Of a stretch of 64,000 nt of DNA, positions 1-8,852 are shown one piece after another (the first letter of the stretch is position 1; every line of letters starts with the position of its first letter). Under the pieces are notes generated by a model. It was not told where the DNA came from, made no database searches, and saw only the letters and a list, made by a program, of their open reading frames with translations. Origin of the DNA: Paenimyroides tangerinum (GTDB lineage Bacteria; Bacteroidota; Bacteroidia; Flavobacteriales; Flavobacteriaceae); assembly GCF_003865405.1 (NCBI RefSeq), contig NZ_RQVQ01000003.1, forward strand, positions 62,001 to 126,000, written 5' to 3'. A program made the position numbers and the translations under genes.

Positions 1-2
1 AT

Positions 3-1592
3 TTAAATGTAACAGGAAGTTTTGGTGAATTGCGTTACAATCATTTTCATTCAGGTGTTGATTTTGGAAGTAATCGTAAAATTGGAGATCCTATTTTTGC
101 AGTTGCTGATGGCGAAGTTGTTCGTATTCAGATTAATGAAAAAGGCTATGGAAAGGTTATTTATATCAAACATCCAAACGGATTTACTTCAGTTTATGCG
201 CATTTAAATGATTATTCTGGCGGTATTCGAGATTTTGTAAAAGCAAATCAATATAAAGAAAAGAAATATGCGCTTGAAATGTTTCCTCTGAAAAATGAAT
301 TAATTGTTAAAAAAGGAGATGTTATCGGATATGTTGGAAATACTGGAAGTTCTGGAGGAGCACATTTGCATTATGAAATTCGTGATACACAAAGTGAAGA
401 AATTATAAACCCATTTTTATTTGGAGTTGGATATTTGATTTCGGACGTAGAAAAACCAATCATCAATTCTTTAGTTGTTTATCCTATTTCAACTGATGCA
501 GTCGCAAATTATGAAAATATTCCCATAATTTTAAGTTTGAATAAACAAAGTGATGGTGTTTATATTTCCGAAAAAGTAAATGCTAAAGGGATTATTGGTT
601 TTGGTGTGAATACTTACGATGTGATGAATAATCGATATTCAAAAAATGGTGTTTACAAATTAGAAACTTTTTTAAATGGTTCTAAAACTTATGAAATTAT
701 TTTTGATAGATTTAGTTTTGATGAAACTCGAAAAATCAATTTACTTATTGATTATGAGCGTTTAGGTTTGACGAAAGAACGCGTTCAAAAACTTTTTAAG
801 AGTGCTAATTTTGATTTGAACTTGATTAAATCTGCCAAAAATAATGGTAAGATTGAAGTTGGTGAAGGGGAATCTTACAATTACAAAATTGTGATTTCTG
901 ATTTTCACAATAATAAAACTGAAATAAATGTTCCAATTAATTTTAGTAAAAACCAAGCTCAGGCAATTACAAGTCCAAATCAAAATTTAAAAAAAATTGA
1001 TTCGAAACGCGATTATATTTTGTCTGAAAATAATGGAACGGTTGAATGGGAAGCTTTGACTTTTTATGACGATTGCGAATTGGATATTGTTTTTTCTGAA
1101 AATGAAATTAAAATTCATCGTGATTTGATTCCATTAGATAAAAGCATGACCGTTCAGTTCGATATATCAAATTCGAATCTCAACCCTCAAAAAGTTTTTA
1201 TTGGACTTGTAAACGGTAATTCAATTTCGCATTTTTATACTTGGAAGAAAAATAACAAATTAAGTATTCGAACGAAAAGTTTAGGAACTTATAAAATTTT
1301 TGAAGATTTGGAAATTCCTTTAATCAAATCAGTTAACTTTACAGAAGGCAATAATCTTACAATGAATGACGTTCTCGTATTTGAGATTGAAGATAAATTG
1401 TCTGGAATCAAAGAAATAAACGGCTATATTAATGAGGAATGGGCTTTGTTTGAATATGAATATAAAGACAAAAAAATCACACATCATTTAAAAGATGGAA
1501 TTGCTAAAAAAGGTTTGAACAAAGTATTAATTTCTGTGACTGACCAAGTCGGAAATAATAGTATTTTTGAAACCAATTTTCAAATGAACTAA
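3..1592 (+). CDS. M23 family metallopeptidase, 5' end outside window
   Basis: This is the 3' part of a gene that enters the window already open. The frame reads in from base 3, so the TTG at 30 is not a true start. The first visible residues (LNVTGSFGELRYNHFHSG) form the beginning of a LytM/peptidase M23 domain. Its zinc motif HxxxD (HSGVD) and the second motif HLH (GGAHLHYEIRD, about 110 codons in) are both present. M23 enzymes cleave peptidoglycan cross-bridges, usually in the periplasm. About 390 residues follow the peptidase domain and look like beta-rich repeats of no recognised family. The TonB receptor gene begins 15 bases after the stop, so the two are probably co-transcribed. Confidence 0.88.
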   Translation, partial: LNVTGSFGELRYNHFHSGVDFGSNRKIGDPIFAVADGEVVRIQINEKGYGKVIYIKHPNGFTSVYAHLNDYSGGIRDFVKANQYKEKKYALEMFPLKNELIVKKGDVIGYVGNTGSSGGAHLHYEIRDTQSEEIINPFLFGVGYLISDVEKPIINSLVVYPISTDAVANYENIPIILSLNKQSDGVYISEKVNAKGIIGFGVNTYDVMNNRYSKNGVYKLETFLNGSKTYEIIFDRFSFDETRKINLLIDYERLGLTKERVQKLFKSANFDLNLIKSAKNNGKIEVGEGESYNYKIVISDFHNNKTEINVPINFSKNQAQAITSPNQNLKKIDSKRDYILSENNGTVEWEALTFYDDCELDIVFSENEIKIHRDLIPLDKSMTVQFDISNSNLNPQKVFIGLVNGNSISHFYTWKKNNKLSIRTKSLGTYKIFEDLEIPLIKSVNFTEGNNLTMNDVLVFEIEDKLSGIKEINGYINEEWALFEYEYKDKKITHHLKDGIAKKGLNKVLISVTDQVGNNSIFETNFQMN

Positions 1593-1607
1593 AATAAACA
1601 CAAAGTT

Positions 1608-4067
1608 TTGAATATAAAATCGATTTATACTTTATCAATTCTTTTATGCGGATTGATGTCTTTTGCACAAAATGCGAAAATTAAAGGATTGGTTCTTAAT
1701 ACTAATGATGAATTAATTTCTAATGTTACTATTAGTGTTGGAAATGATGTTACAGAATCAAATCAGAATGGTTTTTACGAATTGTTGGTTCCTGCAAATC
1801 AAGAAATAAAAATTTATTATACACATTTAGGTTATCAAACGATAATTCTGAGTCAATATTTGCAAACCAATGAAGATAAAGAATTGAACATTCGATTCAA
1901 TCAAAAATCTGAGCAATTACAAGAATTGATTATTGATAAAAATACAAAAGATAATGTTCAAGGATTAACAGTTATTTCTCCAAAAGTTATTCGTTTGATT
2001 CCTGGTGCAAATGCTGGTGTCGAAAATATTTTGAAGACATTACCTGGTGTTTATTCAAATAATGAGTTGAGTACTTCTTATGCTGTTCGTGGAGGAAATT
2101 ACGATGAAAACTTAGTTTATGTTAATGAAATTGAAGTTTATCGTCCATTTTTGATTCGTTCTGGACAACAAGAAGGTTTGAGTTTTACAAATACAGCAAT
2201 GGTTTCTAATGTGGATTTTTCTGCTGGAGGATTCCAAGCAAAATATGGTGATAAATTATCTTCGGTTTTAGATATTACTTATCGAAATCCTACAAAATTC
2301 AAGGCGCAACTAGAAGCAAGTTTGATGGGCGGAAGCGCAACAGTTGATTTGGTTTCGAATAATCAAAAATGGAGTAATATTTCGGGAATTCGTTATAGAA
2401 ATAATGCCTTGTTAGTGAATACGCAAGATACCAAAGCGCAATATGATCCGCGTTATGTCGATTTTCAAACGCTTGTTAACTTCAATGCTTCTGCAAAATG
2501 GCAATTGAGTTTTTTAGGAAGTATTTCGTCAAATGTTTATCATATTCAACCAGAAACAAGAGTAACAAATTTTGGCACAATTGATAATCCTGTTACATTG
2601 TTAGTAAATTACGAAGGTCAGGAACTTGATAAATATCAAACATATTTCGGTGCATTTAAAGCAGCTTTCAAACCAAATGAAAATTCAGTTTATAAATTTA
2701 TTGCTTCGGCTTATCATACAAAAGAAAGTGAATATTATGATATTTTGGCTTCGTATAATTTAGCTGAAGTTGACCGTAATATTGGTTCGGATACCTTTGA
2801 TGAAATTAAATATACACGTGGTTTAGGAACGCAACTTAATCATGGCAGAAATGATTATGATGCTTTAATTGCGAGTGTTGAAATTAAAGGACAACATAAT
2901 ATAAAAGGGAATAAAATCGAATGGGGAGTTCGTTATGTTTCTGAAGACATTCGTGACCGTTTATTGGAATGGGAAGTAATTGATTCTGCTGGTTTTTCAT
3001 TAGCAGCTCCAATTCTAGATTTCAAAAACAATCAGCCATATTCGCCAGATGTTTATCCGTTAGAACCTTATCAAAATGTAAAAGCAACGAATTATGTAAA
3101 AATTAATCGCTTTAATGCATTTGCACAATGGTCAAAATTAACTCAAATTGGTCAACATCAAGTTTGGTTAAATGCGGGAGTTCGTACACAGTTATGGAAT
3201 ATTAACGCAAACGGAGAAACAAATAAAACGCAAGCTACAATCAGTCCGCGTGCTCAATTCACAATTAAACCTAATTGGGATGCTGATATGTTGTTTCGTT
3301 TGGCTGCTGGAATGTATCATCAACCGCCAAATTATCGTGAATTACGTGCTATGGACGGAACGATTAATTCTGATTTAAAAGCACAACAATCAACACATTT
3401 TGTTTTGGGTAATGATTTTAGTTTTAAGATTGATGATATTCCGTTTAAATTAACTTCTGAATTATATTATAAAAATTTAACCAACGTAAATATCTATACT
3501 TTAGAAAATGTTCGTATTCGTTATATGGCTGATAATTTAGGAACAGCTTATGTTTATGGAGCAGATTTTCGTTTGCATGGAGAATTGGTTCCAGGTTCTG
3601 AATCTTGGCTTTCGTTTGGTTATTTAAAATCAGAAGAAAATTATAATGATCGCGGTTATATCGCTCGTCCAACAGATCAACGTTTAAAATTTGGATTGTT
3701 GTTTCAAGATTATATGCCAGCAATTCCTAATTTAAAATTGTATCTAAATTTAGTTTATAATACTGGATTGCCGGGGGGGGCTCCAACTTATGCAGATCCT
3801 TATATGTATCAATCTCGATTGAAAGATTATCGTCGTGTTGATGCTGGTTTTACTTACGTTTTCAAAGATGAAGGAACAACTTCAAATAAAAAATGGTTAA
3901 AAGGTTTTGATGAAGTTTCTTTAGGATTTGAAGTTTATAATTTATTCAACAATCAAAATTCAATTACAAGAACTTGGGTTCGAGATGCGTATTCTAAGTT
4001 TATGTACGGAATGCCAAATTATATGACGCAAAGAATGATTAATGTAAAATTAAATATGAGAATGTAA
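1608..4067 (+). CDS. TonB-dependent receptor with carboxypeptidase-regulatory N-domain
   Basis: An 819-residue outer-membrane protein. It has a signal peptide ending near SFAQ, then a CarboxypepD_reg-like domain (about 24-110), a TonB plug (about 120-225, containing GANAGVENILKTLPGV and the receptor-typical RGGNYDENLVYVNE) and a beta-barrel ending in an aromatic/methionine strand. Such receptors import ligands with energy from TonB; the ligand cannot be read from sequence. The only start that preserves the signal peptide is TTG at 1608. Odd point: a run of eight G at 3773-3780 encodes the Gly-Gly of GLPGGAP in an otherwise AT-rich gene. Confidence 0.9.
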   Translation: MNIKSIYTLSILLCGLMSFAQNAKIKGLVLNTNDELISNVTISVGNDVTESNQNGFYELLVPANQEIKIYYTHLGYQTIILSQYLQTNEDKELNIRFNQKSEQLQELIIDKNTKDNVQGLTVISPKVIRLIPGANAGVENILKTLPGVYSNNELSTSYAVRGGNYDENLVYVNEIEVYRPFLIRSGQQEGLSFTNTAMVSNVDFSAGGFQAKYGDKLSSVLDITYRNPTKFKAQLEASLMGGSATVDLVSNNQKWSNISGIRYRNNALLVNTQDTKAQYDPRYVDFQTLVNFNASAKWQLSFLGSISSNVYHIQPETRVTNFGTIDNPVTLLVNYEGQELDKYQTYFGAFKAAFKPNENSVYKFIASAYHTKESEYYDILASYNLAEVDRNIGSDTFDEIKYTRGLGTQLNHGRNDYDALIASVEIKGQHNIKGNKIEWGVRYVSEDIRDRLLEWEVIDSAGFSLAAPILDFKNNQPYSPDVYPLEPYQNVKATNYVKINRFNAFAQWSKLTQIGQHQVWLNAGVRTQLWNINANGETNKTQATISPRAQFTIKPNWDADMLFRLAAGMYHQPPNYRELRAMDGTINSDLKAQQSTHFVLGNDFSFKIDDIPFKLTSELYYKNLTNVNIYTLENVRIRYMADNLGTAYVYGADFRLHGELVPGSESWLSFGYLKSEENYNDRGYIARPTDQRLKFGLLFQDYMPAIPNLKLYLNLVYNTGLPGGAPTYADPYMYQSRLKDYRRVDAGFTYVFKDEGTTSNKKWLKGFDEVSLGFEVYNLFNNQNSITRTWVRDAYSKFMYGMPNYMTQRMINVKLNMRM

Positions 4068-4116
4068 TTGACTTTACTTTAAATCTTTTTATATTTGATG
4101 ATAAATAAAACAGATT

Positions 4117-4839
4117 ATGTTTTCAAAAAATATTTTCACTTTGCTTTTGATTGGAGTTGCATTCGTTTCATGTAAGAACGAAGAAGAAACACCAAAGGTT
4201 ATTTACCCAGAAGAAAAAGATAATGTCGATTTTCAGAAAATTGATTCTACCGAAATTAAAATTGCCGATTTACCTATTTTATTAAAAGGTACAGATTATA
4301 TGTTGCATCCAGTTGGTGACGTACGAGTTTATAGTACAGGAAACTCAAAGTATGGTTCATCGAAAACAAAACATGTAAGCTACAAAGTTTCAAATTATAG
4401 TTCTCCAGAAATCACAGGATATATGTCTAATGTAATGTTTCAACATAAAGATTCATTGGATTTGAAGCCTTTAACGGAGAATAAAATGCAAATTCAGAGC
4501 ATTACTTTTTTAGACGAATTCGCACTTAAAACAGGTAAGAAATTATTGGTTTATTCGTTAGTAGATAAAGATACAAATCGTGATGGGAAGTATGATTCAA
4601 ATGATATTAAAGCATTGTATGTTTCCAATGCAGACGGAACAAACTTCACAAAGTTAACTCCAGAGTTTCAGGAATTATTAGATTGGAATGTAGTTCTTGA
4701 AAACAATCGTTTGTATTTTAGATCTATTGAAGATATTAATAAAAACGGAGAGTTTGATTCTAATGATACAATCAATTATTATTATATCGATTTGAATGCA
4801 CCAAAATGGGAACTTCAATCGTATTCTCCTTTAAAATAA
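4117..4839 (+). CDS. Putative lipoprotein with EF-hand-like Asp loops
   Basis: 240 residues with a lipoprotein signal peptide and lipobox (VAFVSC, Cys near residue 19), so it is probably anchored to a membrane facing the periplasm or the cell surface. The C-terminal half carries two loops of the DxDxDG calcium-binding type: DKDTNRDGKYDSND and DINKNGEFDSND. I recognise no named family beyond that. It follows the TonB-dependent receptor by 49 bases and is closed by a strong hairpin terminator, so it probably belongs to the M23-receptor transcription unit and may be an accessory lipoprotein of the receptor (inference). Confidence 0.75.
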   Translation: MFSKNIFTLLLIGVAFVSCKNEEETPKVIYPEEKDNVDFQKIDSTEIKIADLPILLKGTDYMLHPVGDVRVYSTGNSKYGSSKTKHVSYKVSNYSSPEITGYMSNVMFQHKDSLDLKPLTENKMQIQSITFLDEFALKTGKKLLVYSLVDKDTNRDGKYDSNDIKALYVSNADGTNFTKLTPEFQELLDWNVVLENNRLYFRSIEDINKNGEFDSNDTINYYYIDLNAPKWELQSYSPLK

Positions 4840-4847
4840 ATTACTAT

Positions 4848-4877
4848 AAAATCAGCTTTTTCAGGCTGATTTTTTTT
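4848..4877 (+). terminator. Rho-independent terminator
   Basis: Stem AATCAGC / GCTGATT with a short T-rich loop, followed by a run of T. It lies nine bases after the lipoprotein stop codon. Confidence 0.85.
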
Positions 4878-4909
4878 GTGTTCGAATAATCGTATTCAAA
4901 CAAAAATGA

Positions 4910-4917
4910 TACATTTG
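4910..4917 (+). promoter_or_regulatory. -7 box TACATTTG upstream of the arginase-family gene
   Basis: Matches the Bacteroidetes -7 consensus TAnnTTTG, 21 bases before the start codon and after a terminator. No TTG is seen at the usual -33 distance, so this is a partial match. Confidence 0.4.
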
Positions 4918-4938
4918 TAAAAAATTACTGAAATAAAA

Positions 4939-6015
4939 ATGTCAACAAAACAGTCTAAGATTGATAACTTCGATCCTTCACAACCGGGTTTAGCAGATGC
5001 TAATATTTATGGTTTACCATTCACTGCAGAAGAAAGTGAAATCATTATTGTTCCAGTTCCTTGGGAAGTTACGGTAAGTTATGGTGCAGGAGCATCAGAA
5101 GGACCAGAAGCAATTTTTAATGCTTCTTTTCAAATTGATTTATTACATCAAGAATTTCCTGAACTTTGGAAATTAGGAATTTACGTAGATGAAGCGCCAG
5201 AATCTTGGTCAACTTTAAGTGAAAAATATAAAGGGTTAGCACAACCAATTATCGAAGCTTTAGAAAACGGAGAAGATATAGAAACGTTTCCAACTTTACA
5301 GTCAGATTTAGATAAAATCAATAAAGCTTGTAAAACATTAAACGAAGAAGTAAAAGCTAAAGTTTTATATTGGCAAAATAAAGGTAAACGCGTGATTTTA
5401 TTAGGAGGAGATCATTCAACTCCACTTGGATATTATCAAGCTTTAGCCGAAAATAATAAAGAGTTTGGAATTTTACATTTCGATGCACACATGGATTTAA
5501 GAAAAGCTTACGAAGGTTTTACTTATTCGCACGCATCAATTATGTATAATGCCATTCAATTACCAGAAGTTTCTAAAATTGTTCAAGTAGGAATTCGTGA
5601 TTTCTGTGAGCAAGAAGTTGAGGTTGTAAAATCATCAAACAAAGTTATTGTTCACACAGATGCTGATTTAAAAACGGCTCAATTCGAAGGGAAAACTTGG
5701 AAACAACAATGTGATGAGATCATTAACGAATTACCTGAAAATGTTTGCGTAAGTTTTGATATTGATGCTTTATATCGTTGGTATTGTCCAAACACAGGAA
5801 CTCCAGTTCCAGGCGGATTATCTTATGAGCAAGCAACATATTTATTAAATCAATTAGCGGTTTCTAATAAAAACATAATCGGAATGGATTTAGTTGAGGT
5901 TGCTCCTGGTGAAGATGATTGGGATGGAAATGTTGGTGCAAGATTACTTTTCCATATGTGTGGAGTTTTTGCAAAAAACAACAAATTGAATGTTGGAAAT
6001 AGAATAAATTTCTAA
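4939..6015 (+). CDS. Arginase/agmatinase/formimidoylglutamase family protein
   Basis: 358 residues of the ureohydrolase fold. Manganese-binding motifs are visible: GGDHS (His159), HFDAHMD (Asp182, His184, Asp186) and SFDID (Asp274, Asp276). Members hydrolyse guanidino or formimino groups (arginine, agmatine, formiminoglutamate). Flavobacterial proteins of this length are often annotated formimidoylglutamase, but the substrate cannot be fixed here. The third family motif, usually SFDxDxxDP, reads SFDIDALYRWYCP: both metal Asp residues remain but the following Asp-Pro is missing. The gene stands alone between two terminators, with no hut genes beside it. Confidence 0.82.
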   Translation: MSTKQSKIDNFDPSQPGLADANIYGLPFTAEESEIIIVPVPWEVTVSYGAGASEGPEAIFNASFQIDLLHQEFPELWKLGIYVDEAPESWSTLSEKYKGLAQPIIEALENGEDIETFPTLQSDLDKINKACKTLNEEVKAKVLYWQNKGKRVILLGGDHSTPLGYYQALAENNKEFGILHFDAHMDLRKAYEGFTYSHASIMYNAIQLPEVSKIVQVGIRDFCEQEVEVVKSSNKVIVHTDADLKTAQFEGKTWKQQCDEIINELPENVCVSFDIDALYRWYCPNTGTPVPGGLSYEQATYLLNQLAVSNKNIIGMDLVEVAPGEDDWDGNVGARLLFHMCGVFAKNNKLNVGNRINF

Positions 6016-6021
6016 ATATAT

Positions 6022-6047
6022 AAAATCCCCGTTAAGGGGATTTTTTT
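6022..6047 (+). terminator. Rho-independent terminator
   Basis: Stem AAATCCCC / GGGGATTT with a short loop and a run of seven T, just after the arginase-family stop. Confidence 0.88.
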
Positions 6048-6205
6048 GTGTATAATTCAATCAAACGAAAAATAATAGGTAATAATAAAATAGTTTACAA
6101 TGATTTTCTTATTTCTTAAACAATTTTATTGTTACACAAAATTTAAATTGTACTTTTAGGCATTAATAATTTTTTGTTTTATATTAAAACAAAGAAACTT
6201 CAGGA

Positions 6206-7549
6206 ATGAAACAAGATTCTTTAAAAGTAGCCGTAATTGGCGCTGGTTTAGTTGGTACTTTATTAGCTATTTACTTAAAAAAAGCAGGTCACGATGTTCA
6301 TGTTTTTGATCGTAGTGCCGATATTCGAAAAATAGAATTTTCAGGAAGATCTATAAATTTAGCTATTTCAACTCGTGGATGGAAATCTCTTGATGATGTT
6401 CAGATTGGAGATCAAATCAGAGAAATTGCCATTCCGATGGACAAGCGTGCAATTCATAAAAAAGACGGAACGCTTGCATTTCAGAAATACGGGATGAAAG
6501 GCGAAAGTATTTATTCGGTTTCTCGCGGTGGTTTAAATCGTCTTATGATTGATATTGCAGAAGAAAAAGGAATACATTTTCATTTCGAACAAAAGATTTG
6601 GGATGTAAATCTTGAAGAAGCAATTATTCATATTGGAGAAACAGAACGTGGCGATTGGACAGATTTGAAGTTCGATAAAGTTTTCGGAACCGATGGTGCT
6701 TTTTCTCGAGTTAGACATCGTATGCAACGTCAGAATCTTTTTGATTATAGCCAAGTTTTTTTGAAATTAGGATATAAAGAATTATGTATTCCTGCAAACG
6801 AAGATGGAACTCACAAGATTGATCCAAATTCGTTTCATATTTGGCCGCGTAGCGAATTTATGTTGATAGCTTTAGCTAACGAAGACGGAAGTTTTACTTG
6901 TACTTTATTTATGCCTTTTGAAGGTGAAAATTCGTTCGAAGCTATAAATACAGAAGAGAAAGTAAAAGACTTTTTCATGAATAATTTTCCGGATACCAAA
7001 GAATTAATACCAGATTTGGTTGCTGATTATTTCAAAAATCCTACGAGTTCATTAATTACAACACATTGTTATCCTTGGACTTTTAAAGATAAAGTTGCTT
7101 TACTTGGAGATGCAGCTCATGCTATCGTTCCGTTTTACGGACAAGGTATGAATGCAGGTTTCGAAGATATTTCGGAAATGTATCGTCAAATGGAAAAACA
7201 CGGCAATGATTGGGAAACGATTTTTGAAGAATATCAAAAGATTCGTAAACCCAATGCCGATGCAATTGCAGAATTATCTTTCCGTAATTTCGTTGAAATG
7301 GGAACCAATACAGCTGATGAAAAATTCTTATTACAAAAGAAAATCGAGGCAAAGTTTACCGAAAAATATCCAAACAAATGGTTGCCTTTATACGATCGTG
7401 TAACTTTTAGTTTAAATCCATATATTGATGCTTTAGCAATTGGAGATCAACAAAAAAACATTATGGATGAAATTATGTCTATCGAAAACATTGAAAACAT
7501 TTGGGATTCTGAAGAAATTGAATCTATGATTTTATCTAAATTAAAATAA
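6206..7549 (+). CDS. kmo: Kynurenine 3-monooxygenase
   Basis: A 447-residue FAD-dependent aromatic hydroxylase that would convert L-kynurenine to 3-hydroxykynurenine using NADPH and O2, in tryptophan catabolism leading to quinolinate/NAD. An N-terminal Rossmann dinucleotide fold (GAGLVGTLLAIYLKKAGHDV, residues about 12-31) is followed by the KMO-type segment GRSINLAIS. The second FAD motif is GDAAHAIVPFYGQGMNAGFED-like, with the Pro-Phe-Tyr-Gly-Gln-Gly signature that separates KMO from other group A hydroxylases. Length fits bacterial KMO. It is monocistronic between two terminators. No other kynurenine-pathway gene is in the window. Confidence 0.93.
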   Translation: MKQDSLKVAVIGAGLVGTLLAIYLKKAGHDVHVFDRSADIRKIEFSGRSINLAISTRGWKSLDDVQIGDQIREIAIPMDKRAIHKKDGTLAFQKYGMKGESIYSVSRGGLNRLMIDIAEEKGIHFHFEQKIWDVNLEEAIIHIGETERGDWTDLKFDKVFGTDGAFSRVRHRMQRQNLFDYSQVFLKLGYKELCIPANEDGTHKIDPNSFHIWPRSEFMLIALANEDGSFTCTLFMPFEGENSFEAINTEEKVKDFFMNNFPDTKELIPDLVADYFKNPTSSLITTHCYPWTFKDKVALLGDAAHAIVPFYGQGMNAGFEDISEMYRQMEKHGNDWETIFEEYQKIRKPNADAIAELSFRNFVEMGTNTADEKFLLQKKIEAKFTEKYPNKWLPLYDRVTFSLNPYIDALAIGDQQKNIMDEIMSIENIENIWDSEEIESMILSKLK

Positions 7550-7550
7550 A

Positions 7551-7585
7551 AAAAGCCGTTTCATTTAAATCTGAAACGGCTTTTT
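7551..7585. terminator. Bidirectional terminator between convergent genes
   Basis: Stem AAAAGCCGTTTCA / TGAAACGGCTTTT, loop of eight bases, A-rich and T-rich flanks on both sides. It serves kmo on the plus strand and the redoxin lipoprotein on the minus strand. Confidence 0.92.
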
Positions 7586-7592
7586 AGTTCTA

Positions 7593-8264
7593 TTATTTTT
7601 TTGTCTTAATTGTGCATCCAACGGCAACTGTTGTTGGTTGTTGAATTTCTTTTCCTGCTAATAAAGCATCAACAGCTGTTTCAACATAACGTTCAGTAAC
7701 TGCGTTTGCATCTTCATAATTATTGTCAATTGTACCGATGTATTTCACAATGTTTTTATCATTTTCTTTATTTAAGATAAATACGTGCGGTGTTTTTGTA
7801 GCACCATAAACTGGATAAACTTGTTGTCCTTCATCGAATAAATAAGGAAAAGCAAATCCTTTTTCTTTAGCTCTAACTTTCATAGCATCAAAACTATCTT
7901 CTGGCTGAACCGCAGGATCGTTTGGATTTATTGCAATTACTGGATAACCTAAAGAAGCATATTTGTTATTCAAAGCTACAATTCGGTCTTCATATGCAAC
8001 TGCATACGGGCAATGATTACAGGTAAAAATCACAATGAAACCTTTTGCATCTGGGAAATTAGCAAGTGAAACGATTTTGTCATCGATGTTTTTTAATGAA
8101 AAGTCGATTGCTTCATCTCCGATTTGGTAACCTGTTTTTACTGTTTCTACAGTTTCTGTTTTTTTAATGGTGTCGTTTGTGGTATTCTGTTCAGTTGCTT
8201 TATCTTCTTTTTTACAAGAAATAAAACTCATTACAACCATTGATAGAATTAAAAGTTTTTTCAT
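7593..8264 (-). CDS. Redoxin/thioredoxin-fold lipoprotein (AhpC/TSA-like)
   Basis: 223 residues with a lipoprotein signal (MSFISCKK; Cys near residue 17). Residues about 45-200 form a redoxin domain: DEAIDFSLKNIDDK, then a beta strand GFIVIFTCNHCPYA with the redox pair CNHC. The atypical CNHC and the HCPY context match the thioredoxin-family proteins usually annotated as AhpC/TSA redoxin, which act as thiol oxidoreductases in the periplasm. A short linker between the lipid anchor and the domain is rich in Thr and Lys. It is encoded one base after the next upstream gene, another thioredoxin lipoprotein, so the two are an operon. Confidence 0.85.
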   Translation of the reverse strand: MKKLLILSMVVMSFISCKKEDKATEQNTTNDTIKKTETVETVKTGYQIGDEAIDFSLKNIDDKIVSLANFPDAKGFIVIFTCNHCPYAVAYEDRIVALNNKYASLGYPVIAINPNDPAVQPEDSFDAMKVRAKEKGFAFPYLFDEGQQVYPVYGATKTPHVFILNKENDKNIVKYIGTIDNNYEDANAVTERYVETAVDALLAGKEIQQPTTVAVGCTIKTKK

Positions 8265-8265
8265 A

Positions 8266-8757
8266 TTATAAATTTTGTTTAATGATTTGTTCTAATGTTT
8301 CGTAGTTTAATGTGTTTGGTACAAAGCCAATTTGTTTTCCATTTTTATAAAAAGCAGTTACCGGAATTTGACCATCCCATTGTTTATTAATTAACGGAAT
8401 CCAAGTATTCATCCTTGTGTTGTCATCTAATAAATAGGTGTCCGCAACAATGTTGTTATCCTTAATAAATGGTTTCATTTTAGTTTCGAAATCTTTCGAG
8501 CGATCCAATGAAATCAATATCATTTTAAACTTTTTATCTTTAAATGTTTCATTCGCTTTTGTAAAATGAGGCATCTCTTCCACACAAGGTGCGCACCAAG
8601 TAGCCCAGAAATTCACTACATATAAAGTATCGTTGTCTTTTTCGAAATGTTTAAAGACAGTTTCATGCTTTCCCATTTCAATTTTCTGAGTTTCTTTATT
8701 CTCAGTTTTACAAGCTAAAAAAAATAAAGACGATAAAATTATTAAATATTTATTCAT
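8266..8757 (-). CDS. TlpA-like thioredoxin lipoprotein
   Basis: 163 residues with a lipoprotein signal (SSLFFLACK, Cys near 16) and a TlpA/ResA-type thioredoxin domain holding the classical active site FWATWCAPC and the following EEMPHF segment. A cis-Pro region (GQIPVTAFY) is present. Such proteins are membrane-tethered periplasmic disulfide reductases used in cytochrome c maturation or redox defence. It is the first gene of a two-gene unit with the redoxin lipoprotein. The two proteins may act in relay (inference). Confidence 0.88.
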   Translation of the reverse strand: MNKYLIILSSLFFLACKTENKETQKIEMGKHETVFKHFEKDNDTLYVVNFWATWCAPCVEEMPHFTKANETFKDKKFKMILISLDRSKDFETKMKPFIKDNNIVADTYLLDDNTRMNTWIPLINKQWDGQIPVTAFYKNGKQIGFVPNTLNYETLEQIIKQNL

Positions 8758-8827
8758 TATAAAGTTATTATATTGTTAAGTTGAAGATTATTAGTCTTTT
8801 ATGTGTTATGTTTTTTATAATAAGAAG

Positions 8828-8835
8828 TATATTTG
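8828..8835 (+). promoter_or_regulatory. -7 box TATATTTG upstream of the endonuclease gene
   Basis: Exact TAnnTTTG match 17 bases before the start codon, in the divergent gap between the thioredoxin lipoprotein gene and the endonuclease gene. The -33 TTG is not evident at the normal spacing. Confidence 0.45.
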
Positions 8836-8852
8836 CATAAATATATTAAAAA

